A stretch of 64,000 nucleotides of DNA from the NCBI RefSeq assembly GCF_014648355.1, contig NZ_BMQY01000001.1, forward strand, positions 248,001 to 312,000. The letters run 5' to 3'. This DNA comes from Couchioplanes azureus. GTDB taxonomy: Bacteria > Actinomycetota > Actinomycetes > Mycobacteriales > Micromonosporaceae. Position numbers and translations under genes: made by a program. Below are positions 32,592 through 41,488 of this stretch, piece after piece. The notes beneath the pieces were generated by a model. That model saw only the letters and a program-made list of their open reading frames with translations. It searched no databases and had not been told where the DNA came from. Every line of letters starts with the position of its first letter. The stretch's first letter is position 1.

Positions 32592-33234
32592 GAGCGGGCG
32601 CGAGTTCCGCGTACGGGTCGAGCGGACGCCCGATCCGCTCCAGCATGTCCGCCAGCACCAGCCACACCTGCGCCGCGAGCCATTCGTTCAGGGAGTCCAG
32701 GCCGGCGCCCTCGCGATGGTCCAGCCACCAGATGACGCCGGCGTCGACCATGCCGATGACGCTGGCGACCACATGGTCCGGCGGGCGCGCGTCGTATCCG
32801 GCGGCGCGCAGGTAGGCCACCGCGGCGTCGGCGAGCTCGGGAACGGCCTGCGCGGGACCCAGCCGGACGCGGAAGCGGTAGAGGTGGGGGTGGTCGACCG
32901 CCCAGCGCAGGACCCGGCCGATGACGCCGCGGATCACCTCCGGCGGCGTGCCGCGCGCCGTCAGGGACGGGCGGATCCAGGCGCTCAGGAGCCGGCCCGC
33001 GTGGCGGGCGACCTCCTCGTCGAGATCGTCCTTGCCGGTGAAGTGCCGGTAGACGTGGGGGCGCGGCAGTCCGGCGCGGTCGGCCACCGCGCCCAGACCG
33101 GCGTCGCAGCCGAGCTCCTCGATGGCCCGTACGGCCGCGTCGACGATCTCCTGGCGCCGCCGGGCCCGCACGTCTCCCGCCTGCGCCCGGCGGCGCGCCG
33201 CGATCGTGTCGCGCTTCAGCGCCGCCTCGCCCAT
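32575..33234 (-). CDS. TetR family transcriptional repressor
   Basis: A 219-residue TetR regulator. The N-terminal ~25 residues are basic; the helix-turn-helix is in AIEELGCDAGLGAVADRAGLPRPHVYRHFTGKDDL. The C-terminal ligand domain is helical and ends RIGRPLDPYAEL. It diverges from an acyl-CoA oxidase gene across a double palindrome, which suggests it represses that gene and itself, with an acyl-CoA or fatty acid as possible ligand (inference). Its 3' end overlaps the promoter of the chitinase downstream. Confidence 0.9.
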   Translation of the reverse strand: MGEAALKRDTIAARRRAQAGDVRARRRQEIVDAAVRAIEELGCDAGLGAVADRAGLPRPHVYRHFTGKDDLDEEVARHAGRLLSAWIRPSLTARGTPPEVIRGVIGRVLRWAVDHPHLYRFRVRLGPAQAVPELADAAVAYLRAAGYDARPPDHVVASVIGMVDAGVIWWLDHREGAGLDSLNEWLAAQVWLVLADMLERIGRPLDPYAELAPALDRLS

Positions 33235-33249
33235 CCGGCCACTCTATCT

Positions 33250-33287
33250 GGTACAGCCTGTACCCGAATCTGGGTACAGGCTGTACC
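33250..33287. promoter_or_regulatory. Double palindromic operator between tetR and acyl-CoA oxidase
   Basis: Two 15-bp perfect palindromes, GGTACAGCCTGTACC (33250-33264) and GGTACAGGCTGTACC (33273-33287), lie 23 bp apart centre to centre. Together they form an inverted repeat with 16-bp arms and a 6-bp loop. The second abuts the GTG start of the oxidase. Confidence 0.85.
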
Positions 33288-35315
33288 GTGACCACCATGC
33301 GCAGACCTCTTCCCGGCCCCGTCGACCCCGCCCGCCTGCGGGAGGTGCTCGACGGACGTTGGGCGCACATCCGCAAGTCCGCCCGCGAGCGCATCGACGA
33401 CCGGTTCCTTCCCGTCTACGGCGAGAGCGGCGAGCAGGCCCGCGAGCGGGTCAGCCGGCTCCTCCGGGAGCTGCCGACCGACCTGGGCGTCGCGGCGGCC
33501 TTCCCCGTCGAGTACGGCGGCGCCGCCGACCCCGGAGCGGCGATGGTCGGCGGCGAGATGCTCGCGTACCTCGACCTGTCGCTGATGGTCAAGGCGGGCG
33601 TCCAGTGGGGCCTGTTCGGCGGCGCCGTGGTGGCCCTGGGCACCCGCCGCCACCACGACGCCTACCTGCGCGACATCATCTCGGCCGAGCTGATGGGCTG
33701 CTTCGCCATGACGGAGACCGGCCACGGCTCCGACGTCCAGCAGCTGCGCACCACCTGCACGTACGACCCCGCCACGCAGACCTTCGACCTGCACACCCCG
33801 CACCAGGCGGCCCGCAAGGACTACATCGGCAACGCGGCCCGCGACGGCCGGATGGCGGTCGTCTTCGCCCAGCTGGTCACCCAGGGCCGCAACCACGGCG
33901 TGCACGCCTGGCTGGTGCCGATCCGCGACGCCGACGGCACCGCGATGCCCGGCGTGACCATCGGCGACGCCGGGCCCAAGGCGGGCCTGCTCGGTGTGGA
34001 CAACGGCCGGCTGACCTTCGACCACGTCACGGTCCCCCGCGACATGCTGCTGGACCGGTACGGCCAGGTCGCCCCGGACGGCACCTACACCAGCCCGATC
34101 CCGGGCGACACCCGCCGCTTCTTCACCATGCTGGGCGCCCTGGTCCGCGGCCGGGTCGCCGTCGGCGGCGCGGCGTCCTCGGCGACCAAGAGCGCCCTGA
34201 CGATCGCCGTACGCTACGGCGACAGCCGCCGCCAGTTCGCCGAGCCCGGCGCCGAGCGCGAGATCGTCCTCAACGACTACCTGGCGCACCAGCGCAAGCT
34301 CCTGCCGGCGCTGGCCACCACCTACGCGCTGCACTTCGCGCAGGAGGAGCTGGTCAGCGCGCTGCACGACGTCCAGACCGCCACCGGCCCGGTCGACGAG
34401 CACCGGCAGCGCGAGCTCGAGTCGCGGGCCGCCGGCCTCAAGGCCGCGCACACCTGGCACGCCACCCGGACCATCCAGGCCTGCCGCGAGGCCTGCGGCG
34501 GCGCCGGCTACCTGGCGGAGAACCGGCTGCCCGCACTCAAGGCCGACACCGACGTCTTCACCACCTTCGAGGGCGACAACACCGTCCTGCTGCAGCTCGT
34601 CGCCAAGGGCCTGCTCACCGGATACCGGGACGCGTTCGGCTCGCTGGACGGCTGGGGCCGGGCGACGTTCGTCGCCGAGCAGGTGCGCGAGGTGGTGCTG
34701 GAGCGTACGGCGGCCCGCTCGCTGATCCAGCGGCTGGTGAGCGCCGTGCCGGGGCGGGACGAGGAGGTGGCGCTCGGCGACCGCGGCTGGCACCTGCGGA
34801 TGTTCGAGGACCGGGAGCGGCACCTGCTGGAAAGCGCGATCCGGCGGCTGCGCGCGGGCTCGGCCACCAAGAAGGACCGCCCGTTCGACATCTTCAACGA
34901 CGTGCAGGACCACGTGCTGAGGACGGCCACCGCGCACATCGACCGGGTGGCGCTGGAGGCGCTGGTCGCGGGCATCGAGCGCACCACCGACCCGGCCGCG
35001 AGGCAGCTGCTCTCCCGCGTCTGCGACCTGTACGCGCTCAGCACCATCGAGTCCGACAAGGGCTGGTTCCTCGAGCACGGGCGCCTCACCCCGGCCCGGT
35101 CCAAGGCCATCACCGCGATGGTGAACGACCTGCTCAAGGAGCTGCGCCCGGCGATGGGCACGCTGGTGGACGCGTTCGGCATCCCCGACGAGTGGCTGAA
35201 CTGCGCGATCCTGCGCGAGGAGCCGGGACGCCAGGAGGCGATGGCCGCGCACGACGCCGAGCGGCGCGCCACGACCGACGTGTCGACGGGCCCGGAGGTG
35301 CTGCCCGCCCAGTGA
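33288..35315 (+). CDS. Acyl-CoA oxidase/dehydrogenase family protein
   Basis: A 675-residue flavoprotein of the acyl-CoA oxidase type: the length and C-terminal extension match ACOX more than the ~380-residue dehydrogenases. Motifs: FAMTETGHGSDVQQLRTT (FAD/substrate-binding region), ARKDYIGNAARDGRMAVVFAQL, RYGDSRRQF and the catalytic-region EACGGAGYLAENRLPALKADTDVFTTFEGDN. It introduces the first double bond in acyl-CoA, giving electrons to oxygen or ETF. GTG 33288 (or ATG 33297) starts directly at the TetR operator, so the transcript may be leaderless. Confidence 0.9.
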   Translation: MTTMRRPLPGPVDPARLREVLDGRWAHIRKSARERIDDRFLPVYGESGEQARERVSRLLRELPTDLGVAAAFPVEYGGAADPGAAMVGGEMLAYLDLSLMVKAGVQWGLFGGAVVALGTRRHHDAYLRDIISAELMGCFAMTETGHGSDVQQLRTTCTYDPATQTFDLHTPHQAARKDYIGNAARDGRMAVVFAQLVTQGRNHGVHAWLVPIRDADGTAMPGVTIGDAGPKAGLLGVDNGRLTFDHVTVPRDMLLDRYGQVAPDGTYTSPIPGDTRRFFTMLGALVRGRVAVGGAASSATKSALTIAVRYGDSRRQFAEPGAEREIVLNDYLAHQRKLLPALATTYALHFAQEELVSALHDVQTATGPVDEHRQRELESRAAGLKAAHTWHATRTIQACREACGGAGYLAENRLPALKADTDVFTTFEGDNTVLLQLVAKGLLTGYRDAFGSLDGWGRATFVAEQVREVVLERTAARSLIQRLVSAVPGRDEEVALGDRGWHLRMFEDRERHLLESAIRRLRAGSATKKDRPFDIFNDVQDHVLRTATAHIDRVALEALVAGIERTTDPAARQLLSRVCDLYALSTIESDKGWFLEHGRLTPARSKAITAMVNDLLKELRPAMGTLVDAFGIPDEWLNCAILREEPGRQEAMAAHDAERRATTDVSTGPEVLPAQ

Positions 35316-35316
35316 G

Positions 35317-36138
35317 CTAGCGCGGGACGGAGCGGTCCAGCCAGCCGTCGCCGTCGCTGTCGTACATGCGCTCCTCGAACCGGCCGTCGTGGTCGTTGTC
35401 GTAGTCGGCGTAGTCCACGACACGGTCGAGGTCCTCGTCGACGCCGATGAAGTCGGTCTTCCCGTCGCCGTTCAGGTCGACCAGGACCTCCGCGCCCCCG
35501 CCGCGGTGCCCACGATAGGTCGCCTCGTCGAACCGGCCGTCGCCGTCCACGTCCACCCGGTTGGTGTATCCCTTCGGCGCGCGCAGCTCCTCGGCCTGCG
35601 CGCGGCCGGGCGGCGCGTCACCGAAACCGCTGCGCGGGGCGTCACCGAACCCCGAGACGGCGCCGGGCGCGGAGCCGAGGCCGGACTGCGCCGGGACGCC
35701 GCCGCCGGTCCCCCAGGCTGCCGGCGCGTCGCCGAAGCCCTCGGTCGCCGCGGGCCCGGCGGCCGCGTGCGCCACCCGGCCGGCCGCCGCCCCCAGGGCC
35801 GACCACGGGTCGGCCCGGTCGGTGCCCGGGCCGATCCCGGCCGCGCCGTCGGCGGGCACCGCCACCGGCTGCGGGCCGGACTGCGATCCGACGCTGTCGG
35901 TGAGCGCGCCGATGCCGCCGAAGGAGCCGAAGAGCCCGAAGGTGCTGGACTTGCTGACCCGGTCCTCGACCGCGGCCTGCGAGGCGCCCGCGTCGGCGGC
36001 GACCTGCTGGTGCAGCAGCTCGACCTCGCCGGCGTCCAGGGTGTAGCCGGCCAGCGCGCCGCCCGGGTCGCGGGCGAGCTGGGCTTGGAAGGCCGGGTCG
36101 GTGAGCAACCGCTCCAGCACGGCGTCGAAATCGCTCAT
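35317..36138 (-). CDS. Leader-like (NHLP/Nif11-type) protein with C-terminal calcium-binding-like repeats
   Basis: A 273-residue protein I do not recognise as a whole. Residues ~1-45 (AVLERLLTDPAFQAQLARDP then ALAGYTLDAGEVELL) resemble the leader region of NHLP-clan/Nif11-like RiPP precursors and Os1348-like proteins. The middle (~50-190) is Gly/Ala/Pro-rich, with repeated GFGDAP units. The C-terminus (~195-273) has four Asp-rich turns (DVDGDGRFD, DLNGDGKTD, DYDNDHDGRF, DSDGDGWLD), like EF-hand or thrombospondin type 3 calcium loops. There is no signal peptide. It is third in a run with a zinc-ribbon protein and an M50 protease; a role as that protease's substrate is inference. Confidence 0.7.
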   Translation of the reverse strand: MSDFDAVLERLLTDPAFQAQLARDPGGALAGYTLDAGEVELLHQQVAADAGASQAAVEDRVSKSSTFGLFGSFGGIGALTDSVGSQSGPQPVAVPADGAAGIGPGTDRADPWSALGAAAGRVAHAAAGPAATEGFGDAPAAWGTGGGVPAQSGLGSAPGAVSGFGDAPRSGFGDAPPGRAQAEELRAPKGYTNRVDVDGDGRFDEATYRGHRGGGAEVLVDLNGDGKTDFIGVDEDLDRVVDYADYDNDHDGRFEERMYDSDGDGWLDRSVPR

Positions 36139-36189
36139 GGCTTCACGCTAGGCGGTGGGGTCCAGCCCGGCCATCCCTCGGTCAGGCCA

Positions 36190-36405
36190 TCAGTCCAGCT
36201 CGGGCATGGCGACCGGCTGGGGCCGCGGGTGGCACGTGCCGCACTGCACCGCGTCCTCCACCACCAGCGCCTCGGCCCGGTCCCGGCTGGCCGAGCGGCT
36301 GACCTGCAGCAGGTACGGCCCGAACCGGGCGTGGTCCTCGCACACGCCGCGGCCGCAGAACCGGCAGCTGCCACGCGCCGCCTTGGCGCAGAAGAAACAG
36401 AGCAC
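36190..36405 (-). CDS. Small double zinc-ribbon protein
   Basis: A 71-residue Cys-rich protein with CFFC at 3-6, CRFC at 14-17, then C22 and H25, and a CGTCH near residues 54-58. This is enough for two zinc-binding sites, like FYVE/ring-type or zinc-ribbon modules. The GTG start lies 3 bases after the stop of the M50 protease gene, so translation is coupled. The function is unknown; it is likely a partner of the protease or of the leader-like protein downstream. Confidence 0.75.
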   Translation of the reverse strand: MLCFFCAKAARGSCRFCGRGVCEDHARFGPYLLQVSRSASRDRAEALVVEDAVQCGTCHPRPQPVAMPELD

Positions 36406-36408
36406 AGG

Positions 36409-39400
36409 TCATCCAATCACGGGTGGCAGCACGATCACGGGTGGGGGCGGCGGCTCGGACGGTGGTTCCTCGGGCGGCGGCGGTGGGTTGTCCGGGGGCG
36501 GCGGCGGATTGTCCGGCCGCGGCGGAGGCGGGGGCTCCGACGGCGGATCCTGCGGCCGCGACGGCGGCGTCTGGGGATTCGACGGCGGGTCCTCGGGCTC
36601 CGTGGACGGCCGGCTGGGCCGCGATTCGGGCGGCGGTGGCGGCCTCAGCGTGGGCCGCGTCGGCGGATCCGCGGTCGCCGGCGGCGGGTTCGGCCCGCCC
36701 GGCGGCACCGGAACGGTCGGCGGCAGCGGCACGGTCGTCGACTCCGTGGGCGGGGTCGCGCTCGGCGACGGCGCCTCGGACGGCGTTGCGGGGGGCGGGT
36801 CGTCGGGCGTCTGGCTGGGCGAGCCGGCCGGAGGCGCCACGGGTACGCCGTCGCCACAGCTCAGCGACGTCGCGGCGGCCATCTCCGGAGTGCCCGCGAC
36901 GTACACCCGGCCGGTGGCGACGGTGACCGCGCCGGGGTCGACCGCGAACCACGCCGCACCGTTATTGGTGACGTCACCGGCACCCAGCCGCGTCACGGTC
37001 AGGCTGAGCGGCTCGTACGCCCCGCTGGTGCTGCCGGTGTCGGCGAGCACCCGCCCGGTCTCGACGCTGAGTGCGCCGTGCGGTACCCGCCGGCGTCCGG
37101 CGTCGGTGACGAGCGTGCCGAGCTCGACCTGCGTGCCCGGGCAGAGCAGGCTCGCCGAACCGCCCTGGAAGGTCAGCCGCCCGGAGGCCTTGGCCGGCAC
37201 GTCGACGCGCGTGCCCCGGGCGACGTAGCGGCGGTCACCCGCGGCGAGGCGCACCGGGCGGCCGTCGATCGTGGCGGTCACCGTGCCGCGCTCGGAGGTG
37301 AGCAGCGCCCGGTCGGTCGGCATCTCGGCCCAGGCCGGGCCGGGCGCGAGGTTCATACCCGTCAGCAGGAGCGAGAGCAGGAGCAGCAGCAGGACCAGCC
37401 ACCACAGGCGCCGCTCGAAGCGGCGGTCCACGTCGGGGTCCTCGGTGCCGTCCGGGGGGCCGGGCGGTGCCGCGAGGGGCGGGTACACGCCGGCGGAGTG
37501 CACGCCGGTGGCGGACTCGGCCCGGGCCGCCGCGGTCCCGGCCAGCCGGGCCGGCGGGCCGATCAGCGGCGGAAGGTCGGCGGCGTCGGGGACGATCCAC
37601 AGCCGGGTGGGCGTCCTCGTCTGGGCGACCTCGCCCGGGCTGCCGTCCCCGACCGGGCCGATCAGGGTGCCGCGGCGCAGCTCGACCCCGTCGGGCATGG
37701 CGATCACACCGGACTCGACGACGACCGCGTGGGTCGGTCCGGGCAGGACGACCGGCGCGCCCGGCTCCAGGTCGAGGGGGTGCGCCGAGGCGATCACGGC
37801 CAGGCGCTCGTCCCCGTCCAGCGCGGCGAGGGCGGGCGTGTCGGCGAAGAGCGCCTCGGCCTCGGCGCGGTCGGCCGGCGGCGGGCCCGGCAGCGGTCCG
37901 ACCACGCTCGCGATCGCCGCCGAGGGCAGGGCGAGCAGCGTGGTGCCGGCGGTGTGCCAGTCCAGCGCCGAGGCCCGGCCGGTGAGGGCGGTGGCCAGCC
38001 CGACGACGCCGCCGGCGCCGACGTGGTGGCGGATCGTGCCGCCCGGGTCGCCCGGCTTGCGGGCTTGCATCGCGCCGTCGACGACGACGTACACGGACTG
38101 CTGCGCGCCGCCCGCCAGGACCATCGGGGTGCCCGACGGCGGGCGCAGCCAGTGCGCCTGCGCGGCGAGCTCGGCCAGCGCCCGGTCGCTCAGGCCGGCC
38201 AGGTCGGACTTGCGCAGGGCGGCGAGCCGCCGCGGGGCGTCGGCCTCGCGCTCCTTCTCGCTCGCGCGCAGGCGCGCCCGGCGCCACCACCGGGCCAGCG
38301 CGGAGACGCCCAGGTGGACCAGCGGGGCGCAGAGTCCGCCCACGACGAGGACGAGCAGCGTCTTGCCGCCGATGCCGCTGTGCCACAGGCCGGTGACGAG
38401 GCCCGCCACCCGGTCGGCCCAGATGCGGTAGGCGAGGTTGGCCGCGATCGCCAGCCACAGCACCGCGAGGATGCCGTAGAGCGCGACGAGGCGGCCCTCC
38501 CGGTCCAGCCCGCTCCACGCCGGCGGGCGGCCGCGCAGCCGGCTGGTGACCCAGGCGAGTCCCCGGCCCCGCAGGTTCGGGATCTCCAGCCAGTCCATCA
38601 GCAGGTAGTAGCCGTCCAGCGCCAGGAGCGGGTTGAGGTTGAACAGCGCGTTCAGATACCAGGCGAAGGCCAGCTTGAACGCGAGCGGGCCCAGGGCGGG
38701 CACGGCGAACCCGACGAGCTGCAGGGAGCCGGCCAGGACCAGGCCGGTGGCGGGACCGGCCGCGGTGACCAGCATGCGTGAGCGCCGGCCGGCCATCCAC
38801 ACGTCGGTGGTGTCCACGAAGACCGACGGGATGCCGAAGAAGACCAGGAAACCGGCGGCGGGCACCTCCCGCCCGGCATGTTTGGTCGCGAGGGCGTGGC
38901 CGAGCTCATGACTGGCCAGTGCCAGCAGGTTGAGCAGCAGCAGGACGACCGCGCCGAGCAGGTACGACCCGCCGGTCAGGAACAGCGCCTGGCTTCCGCG
39001 CCACCACGTGGCCACGAACAGAGCGATGCCGGCCACGGCCAGCACCGCCATCACGATCGCGGCGGCGCGGGTGAAGAGCAGCCGGCCGCCGCCGCGGTAG
39101 AGCGCGGTGACGAAGCGGTCGACGTCGACGACGAGCATCCGGCGGCCGCGCGCGGCGGCGAGCAGGCCGCGGCCCACCCGCTGCGGCAGCGGCTTGCGGT
39201 CGAGCTCCTGCAGCGGGCGGAAGGCGTCCACCGGCAGCTCGTCGAGCATCCGGTTGGCGGCCAGGTCGGCGACGACCCGGCGGACCTGGTCGGGCGCGAG
39301 CCGCCCGGCGAGGCGGGCGAACTCGGCGACCAGGCGGGCCACCGTCTGCGCGCCGTCCATCAGCTGCGCGAGCTGCCACTCCTCCGGGGTCAGCCGAAGG

Positions 39401-39633
39401 TAGCAGGCCCGGCCCCCCTGATCGGGGGAGCGCAGCATCACGTACGTGCTGCCACGGACGCTGGTCAGCTCGGCGACCTCGATCCCCGCGCGCAGCACGG
39501 GCTTCGCGCGAGCCGGGTTGAGCCGGTCGACGACGGCGCTCCAGAGGCCGGGATCGGCGGGACCGAGCGGCTCACCGGGCGCGCGGCCGGCCAGGGCTTC
39601 CCAGACGCTCATCCGGGTCTCGACGTAGGTCAC
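36409..39633 (-). CDS. Giant M50-type membrane metalloprotease with cNMP-binding-like and FecR-like domains
   Basis: A 1074-residue multidomain protein. Residues ~15-140 resemble a PqqD-like/winged-helix recognition domain (TPEEWQLAQLMDGAQTVARL). About 170-480 is a polytopic M50 zinc-protease domain: HELGH at 242-246 and the distal motif NPLLALDGYYLLMDWLE with N334 and D340. About 500-690 holds one or two cyclic-nucleotide-binding-like beta barrels (QQSVYVVVDGAMQARKPG). One membrane helix (~735-755) precedes a FecR-like extracellular domain (~775-905), then a ~140-residue Pro-rich tail. Similar 'peptide zinc metalloproteases' occur in RiPP and exporter loci. The start is GTG 39633, 9 bases after GGAAGG; ATG 39612 is possible. 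Confidence 0.85.
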   Translation of the reverse strand: MTYVETRMSVWEALAGRAPGEPLGPADPGLWSAVVDRLNPARAKPVLRAGIEVAELTSVRGSTYVMLRSPDQGGRACYLRLTPEEWQLAQLMDGAQTVARLVAEFARLAGRLAPDQVRRVVADLAANRMLDELPVDAFRPLQELDRKPLPQRVGRGLLAAARGRRMLVVDVDRFVTALYRGGGRLLFTRAAAIVMAVLAVAGIALFVATWWRGSQALFLTGGSYLLGAVVLLLLNLLALASHELGHALATKHAGREVPAAGFLVFFGIPSVFVDTTDVWMAGRRSRMLVTAAGPATGLVLAGSLQLVGFAVPALGPLAFKLAFAWYLNALFNLNPLLALDGYYLLMDWLEIPNLRGRGLAWVTSRLRGRPPAWSGLDREGRLVALYGILAVLWLAIAANLAYRIWADRVAGLVTGLWHSGIGGKTLLVLVVGGLCAPLVHLGVSALARWWRRARLRASEKEREADAPRRLAALRKSDLAGLSDRALAELAAQAHWLRPPSGTPMVLAGGAQQSVYVVVDGAMQARKPGDPGGTIRHHVGAGGVVGLATALTGRASALDWHTAGTTLLALPSAAIASVVGPLPGPPPADRAEAEALFADTPALAALDGDERLAVIASAHPLDLEPGAPVVLPGPTHAVVVESGVIAMPDGVELRRGTLIGPVGDGSPGEVAQTRTPTRLWIVPDAADLPPLIGPPARLAGTAAARAESATGVHSAGVYPPLAAPPGPPDGTEDPDVDRRFERRLWWLVLLLLLLSLLLTGMNLAPGPAWAEMPTDRALLTSERGTVTATIDGRPVRLAAGDRRYVARGTRVDVPAKASGRLTFQGGSASLLCPGTQVELGTLVTDAGRRRVPHGALSVETGRVLADTGSTSGAYEPLSLTVTRLGAGDVTNNGAAWFAVDPGAVTVATGRVYVAGTPEMAAATSLSCGDGVPVAPPAGSPSQTPDDPPPATPSEAPSPSATPPTESTTVPLPPTVPVPPGGPNPPPATADPPTRPTLRPPPPPESRPSRPSTEPEDPPSNPQTPPSRPQDPPSEPPPPPRPDNPPPPPDNPPPPPEEPPSEPPPPPVIVLPPVIG

Positions 39634-39763
39634 TCAGGTCGGCCTTCCACTTCGCTATGGCGAGATGGAGAGTAGGCGGTCCGCCGGGGCGAGCGCGAGC
39701 CCCCGATTTGCCACTCGGCGCCCGATAGCGCACAGAGTGGACACGAAAGGTGCGGTGGACGGC

Positions 39764-39786
39764 CGTGACCAACCCCCTTGGTCACG
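39764..39786 (-). terminator. Hairpin terminator after htrA
   Basis: CGTGACCAA / TTGGTCACG arms (9 bp) with a 5-base C loop, 63 bp downstream of the HtrA-like gene stop. Confidence 0.7.
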
Positions 39787-39848
39787 ACCGCCCACCGCCC
39801 GGGGAGTGGTGCCGCCCGACGGTCCGGCCGGCACCCCGTGGCCGCGGG

Positions 39849-41408
39849 TCAGGAGGCCTCGGCCAGCGTGGCGTTGACCTTCTGCTCCTGTCCGTTGCGG
39901 GTGAAGGTGATGGATACGGTGTCGCCGACCTTGCCGGCCTGGATGATCGCCACCAGGTCGTCGGAGTCGTTGATCGTCTTGCCGTTCACCGACTTGATGA
40001 CGTCGCCCCGCTCGAGCCCGGCCTTCGCGGCCGCGCTGTTCGGGCTGACCAGGCCGACCAGGGCGCCGCCGCCCTCGGCCGGGTTCACGCTGACACCGAG
40101 CGCCGGGTGGCTCACCTTCTCGCCCCGCATCAGCGCCTCGGCGACGGTCTTCACCTTGTCGCTCGGGATGGCGAAGCCCAGGCCGATGTTGCCGGAGCCG
40201 GCGCCCGAGGTCGCGATGGCCGAGTTGATGCCGATGACCTGCCCGTTGGTGTTGACCAGCGCGCCGCCCGAGTTGCCCGGGTTGATCGGCGCGTCGGTCT
40301 GCAGCAGGCCGGACATCGACGTCGCGCCGGACTGCTGCCGCTGCCCGCCGAAGGGGTTCGGCGGCTGGTCCTCGCTGCCGCCGGACTGGATGGTGCGGTC
40401 CTTGGCGCTGATGATGCCCTCGGTCACCGACCCCTCCAGGCCCAGCGGGCTGCCCAGCGCCAGCACGGTGTCGCCCACCTGCATGTCGGCACTGGAGCCG
40501 AACTTCGCGGGCTTGAGGCCGTCGACGCCCTCGACCTTGACCACGGCCAGATCGGTACGCGGGTCGGTGCCGGTGACCTTGCCGTCCGCCTGCTTGCCAT
40601 CCGCGAAGATGACCAGGACCGCGCCGCCCGGCGCCGTGGCGACCACGTGGTTGTTGGTGACGATGAAGCCCTTGTCGTCGAGGATGACGCCGGAGCCCTC
40701 GCCGTTCTGCGTCTTGATGGAGACGACGCTGTCCTTCACCGCGGCGACGATCTGCGCGAGCGAGGACCGGTCGACGACCCGGGTGACCGAGGCGTTGCTC
40801 GTCTGCACGGTGCCCGTGTCGTTGTCGTCGTCCAGGGCGAGCGCCGCGGCGGCGCCGACACCGCCGGCGCCGAGGGCGATCACCAGGGCGGCGGCCCCGG
40901 CGGCGAGCATCCGGCGGCCGCGACCGGCATGCGCCGGCTCACGCGGCGGCTCGGTGCCCACGGCCGTCGCCCAGATCGGCGCGCCGGAGCCGCCCTGCCA
41001 CATCCCCTCCGCGCCGGGCTGAGGCTGGCCGGGGTGGGAGGAGCCGGGGTGCGACGGGTACTGCTGGCCGGGGTGCGGCTGGCCGTACGGCGCCCCGGAC
41101 TGCCACGGCGAGCCGGTCCACTGCTGCGCCGCGCCCGGGTGGGCCACCCCGGGGTGCGCGGGCGCGGGCGGAGCGGACGGCGCGGGCGGCGCCGAGTGGG
41201 GCTGGCCGAGGTGGGAGGCGCCGGGGTGCGGCTGGCCGGGCTGGGGCTGCCAGGACGCCGGCGGGTTCGGCACGGGCTGCTGAACCGTCGTGTCGGACTC
41301 TCCCCGCTCCGGGCTGCTGCCTGCGGGGGAGGCGTCCGCGGGCCGGTGCGACGACTCCCCGGGCGAGGAGCTCTCGTGCCGCTGCGGGTTGGTCTCGTGC
41401 TCGTTCAT
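39849..41408 (-). CDS. HtrA/DegP-like membrane-anchored serine protease
   Basis: A 519-residue envelope protease. A Pro/Gln/His-rich cytoplasmic N-terminus (~1-165) precedes one membrane helix (~168-190). The trypsin-like domain has His in VTNNHVVA, Asp in DPRTDLAVVKV and Ser in NPGNSGGALV. A PDZ domain (~420-515, GLVSPNSAAAKAGLERGDVI) follows. It degrades or refolds damaged exported proteins. The gene lies 80 bp downstream of, and in the same direction as, a histidine kinase gene; in mycobacteria an MprAB-type system controls such a protease, so it may be a target here. Confidence 0.92.
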   Translation of the reverse strand: MNEHETNPQRHESSSPGESSHRPADASPAGSSPERGESDTTVQQPVPNPPASWQPQPGQPHPGASHLGQPHSAPPAPSAPPAPAHPGVAHPGAAQQWTGSPWQSGAPYGQPHPGQQYPSHPGSSHPGQPQPGAEGMWQGGSGAPIWATAVGTEPPREPAHAGRGRRMLAAGAAALVIALGAGGVGAAAALALDDDNDTGTVQTSNASVTRVVDRSSLAQIVAAVKDSVVSIKTQNGEGSGVILDDKGFIVTNNHVVATAPGGAVLVIFADGKQADGKVTGTDPRTDLAVVKVEGVDGLKPAKFGSSADMQVGDTVLALGSPLGLEGSVTEGIISAKDRTIQSGGSEDQPPNPFGGQRQQSGATSMSGLLQTDAPINPGNSGGALVNTNGQVIGINSAIATSGAGSGNIGLGFAIPSDKVKTVAEALMRGEKVSHPALGVSVNPAEGGGALVGLVSPNSAAAKAGLERGDVIKSVNGKTINDSDDLVAIIQAGKVGDTVSITFTRNGQEQKVNATLAEAS

Positions 41409-41488
41409 AGGGACAACTCTGCCCCGGAGCGCTCCGACAGACCTGTGCTGACCCTGAAGGTTTTCTGGGAATGCCGAAGCCGGAAAAA

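Noticed and set aside
35389..38781. 1130-codon plus-strand ORF opposite the M50 gene
   Set aside because: It is antisense to a protein with clear M50 motifs and has Arg/Gly/Pro-biased composition typical of a high-GC shadow frame.
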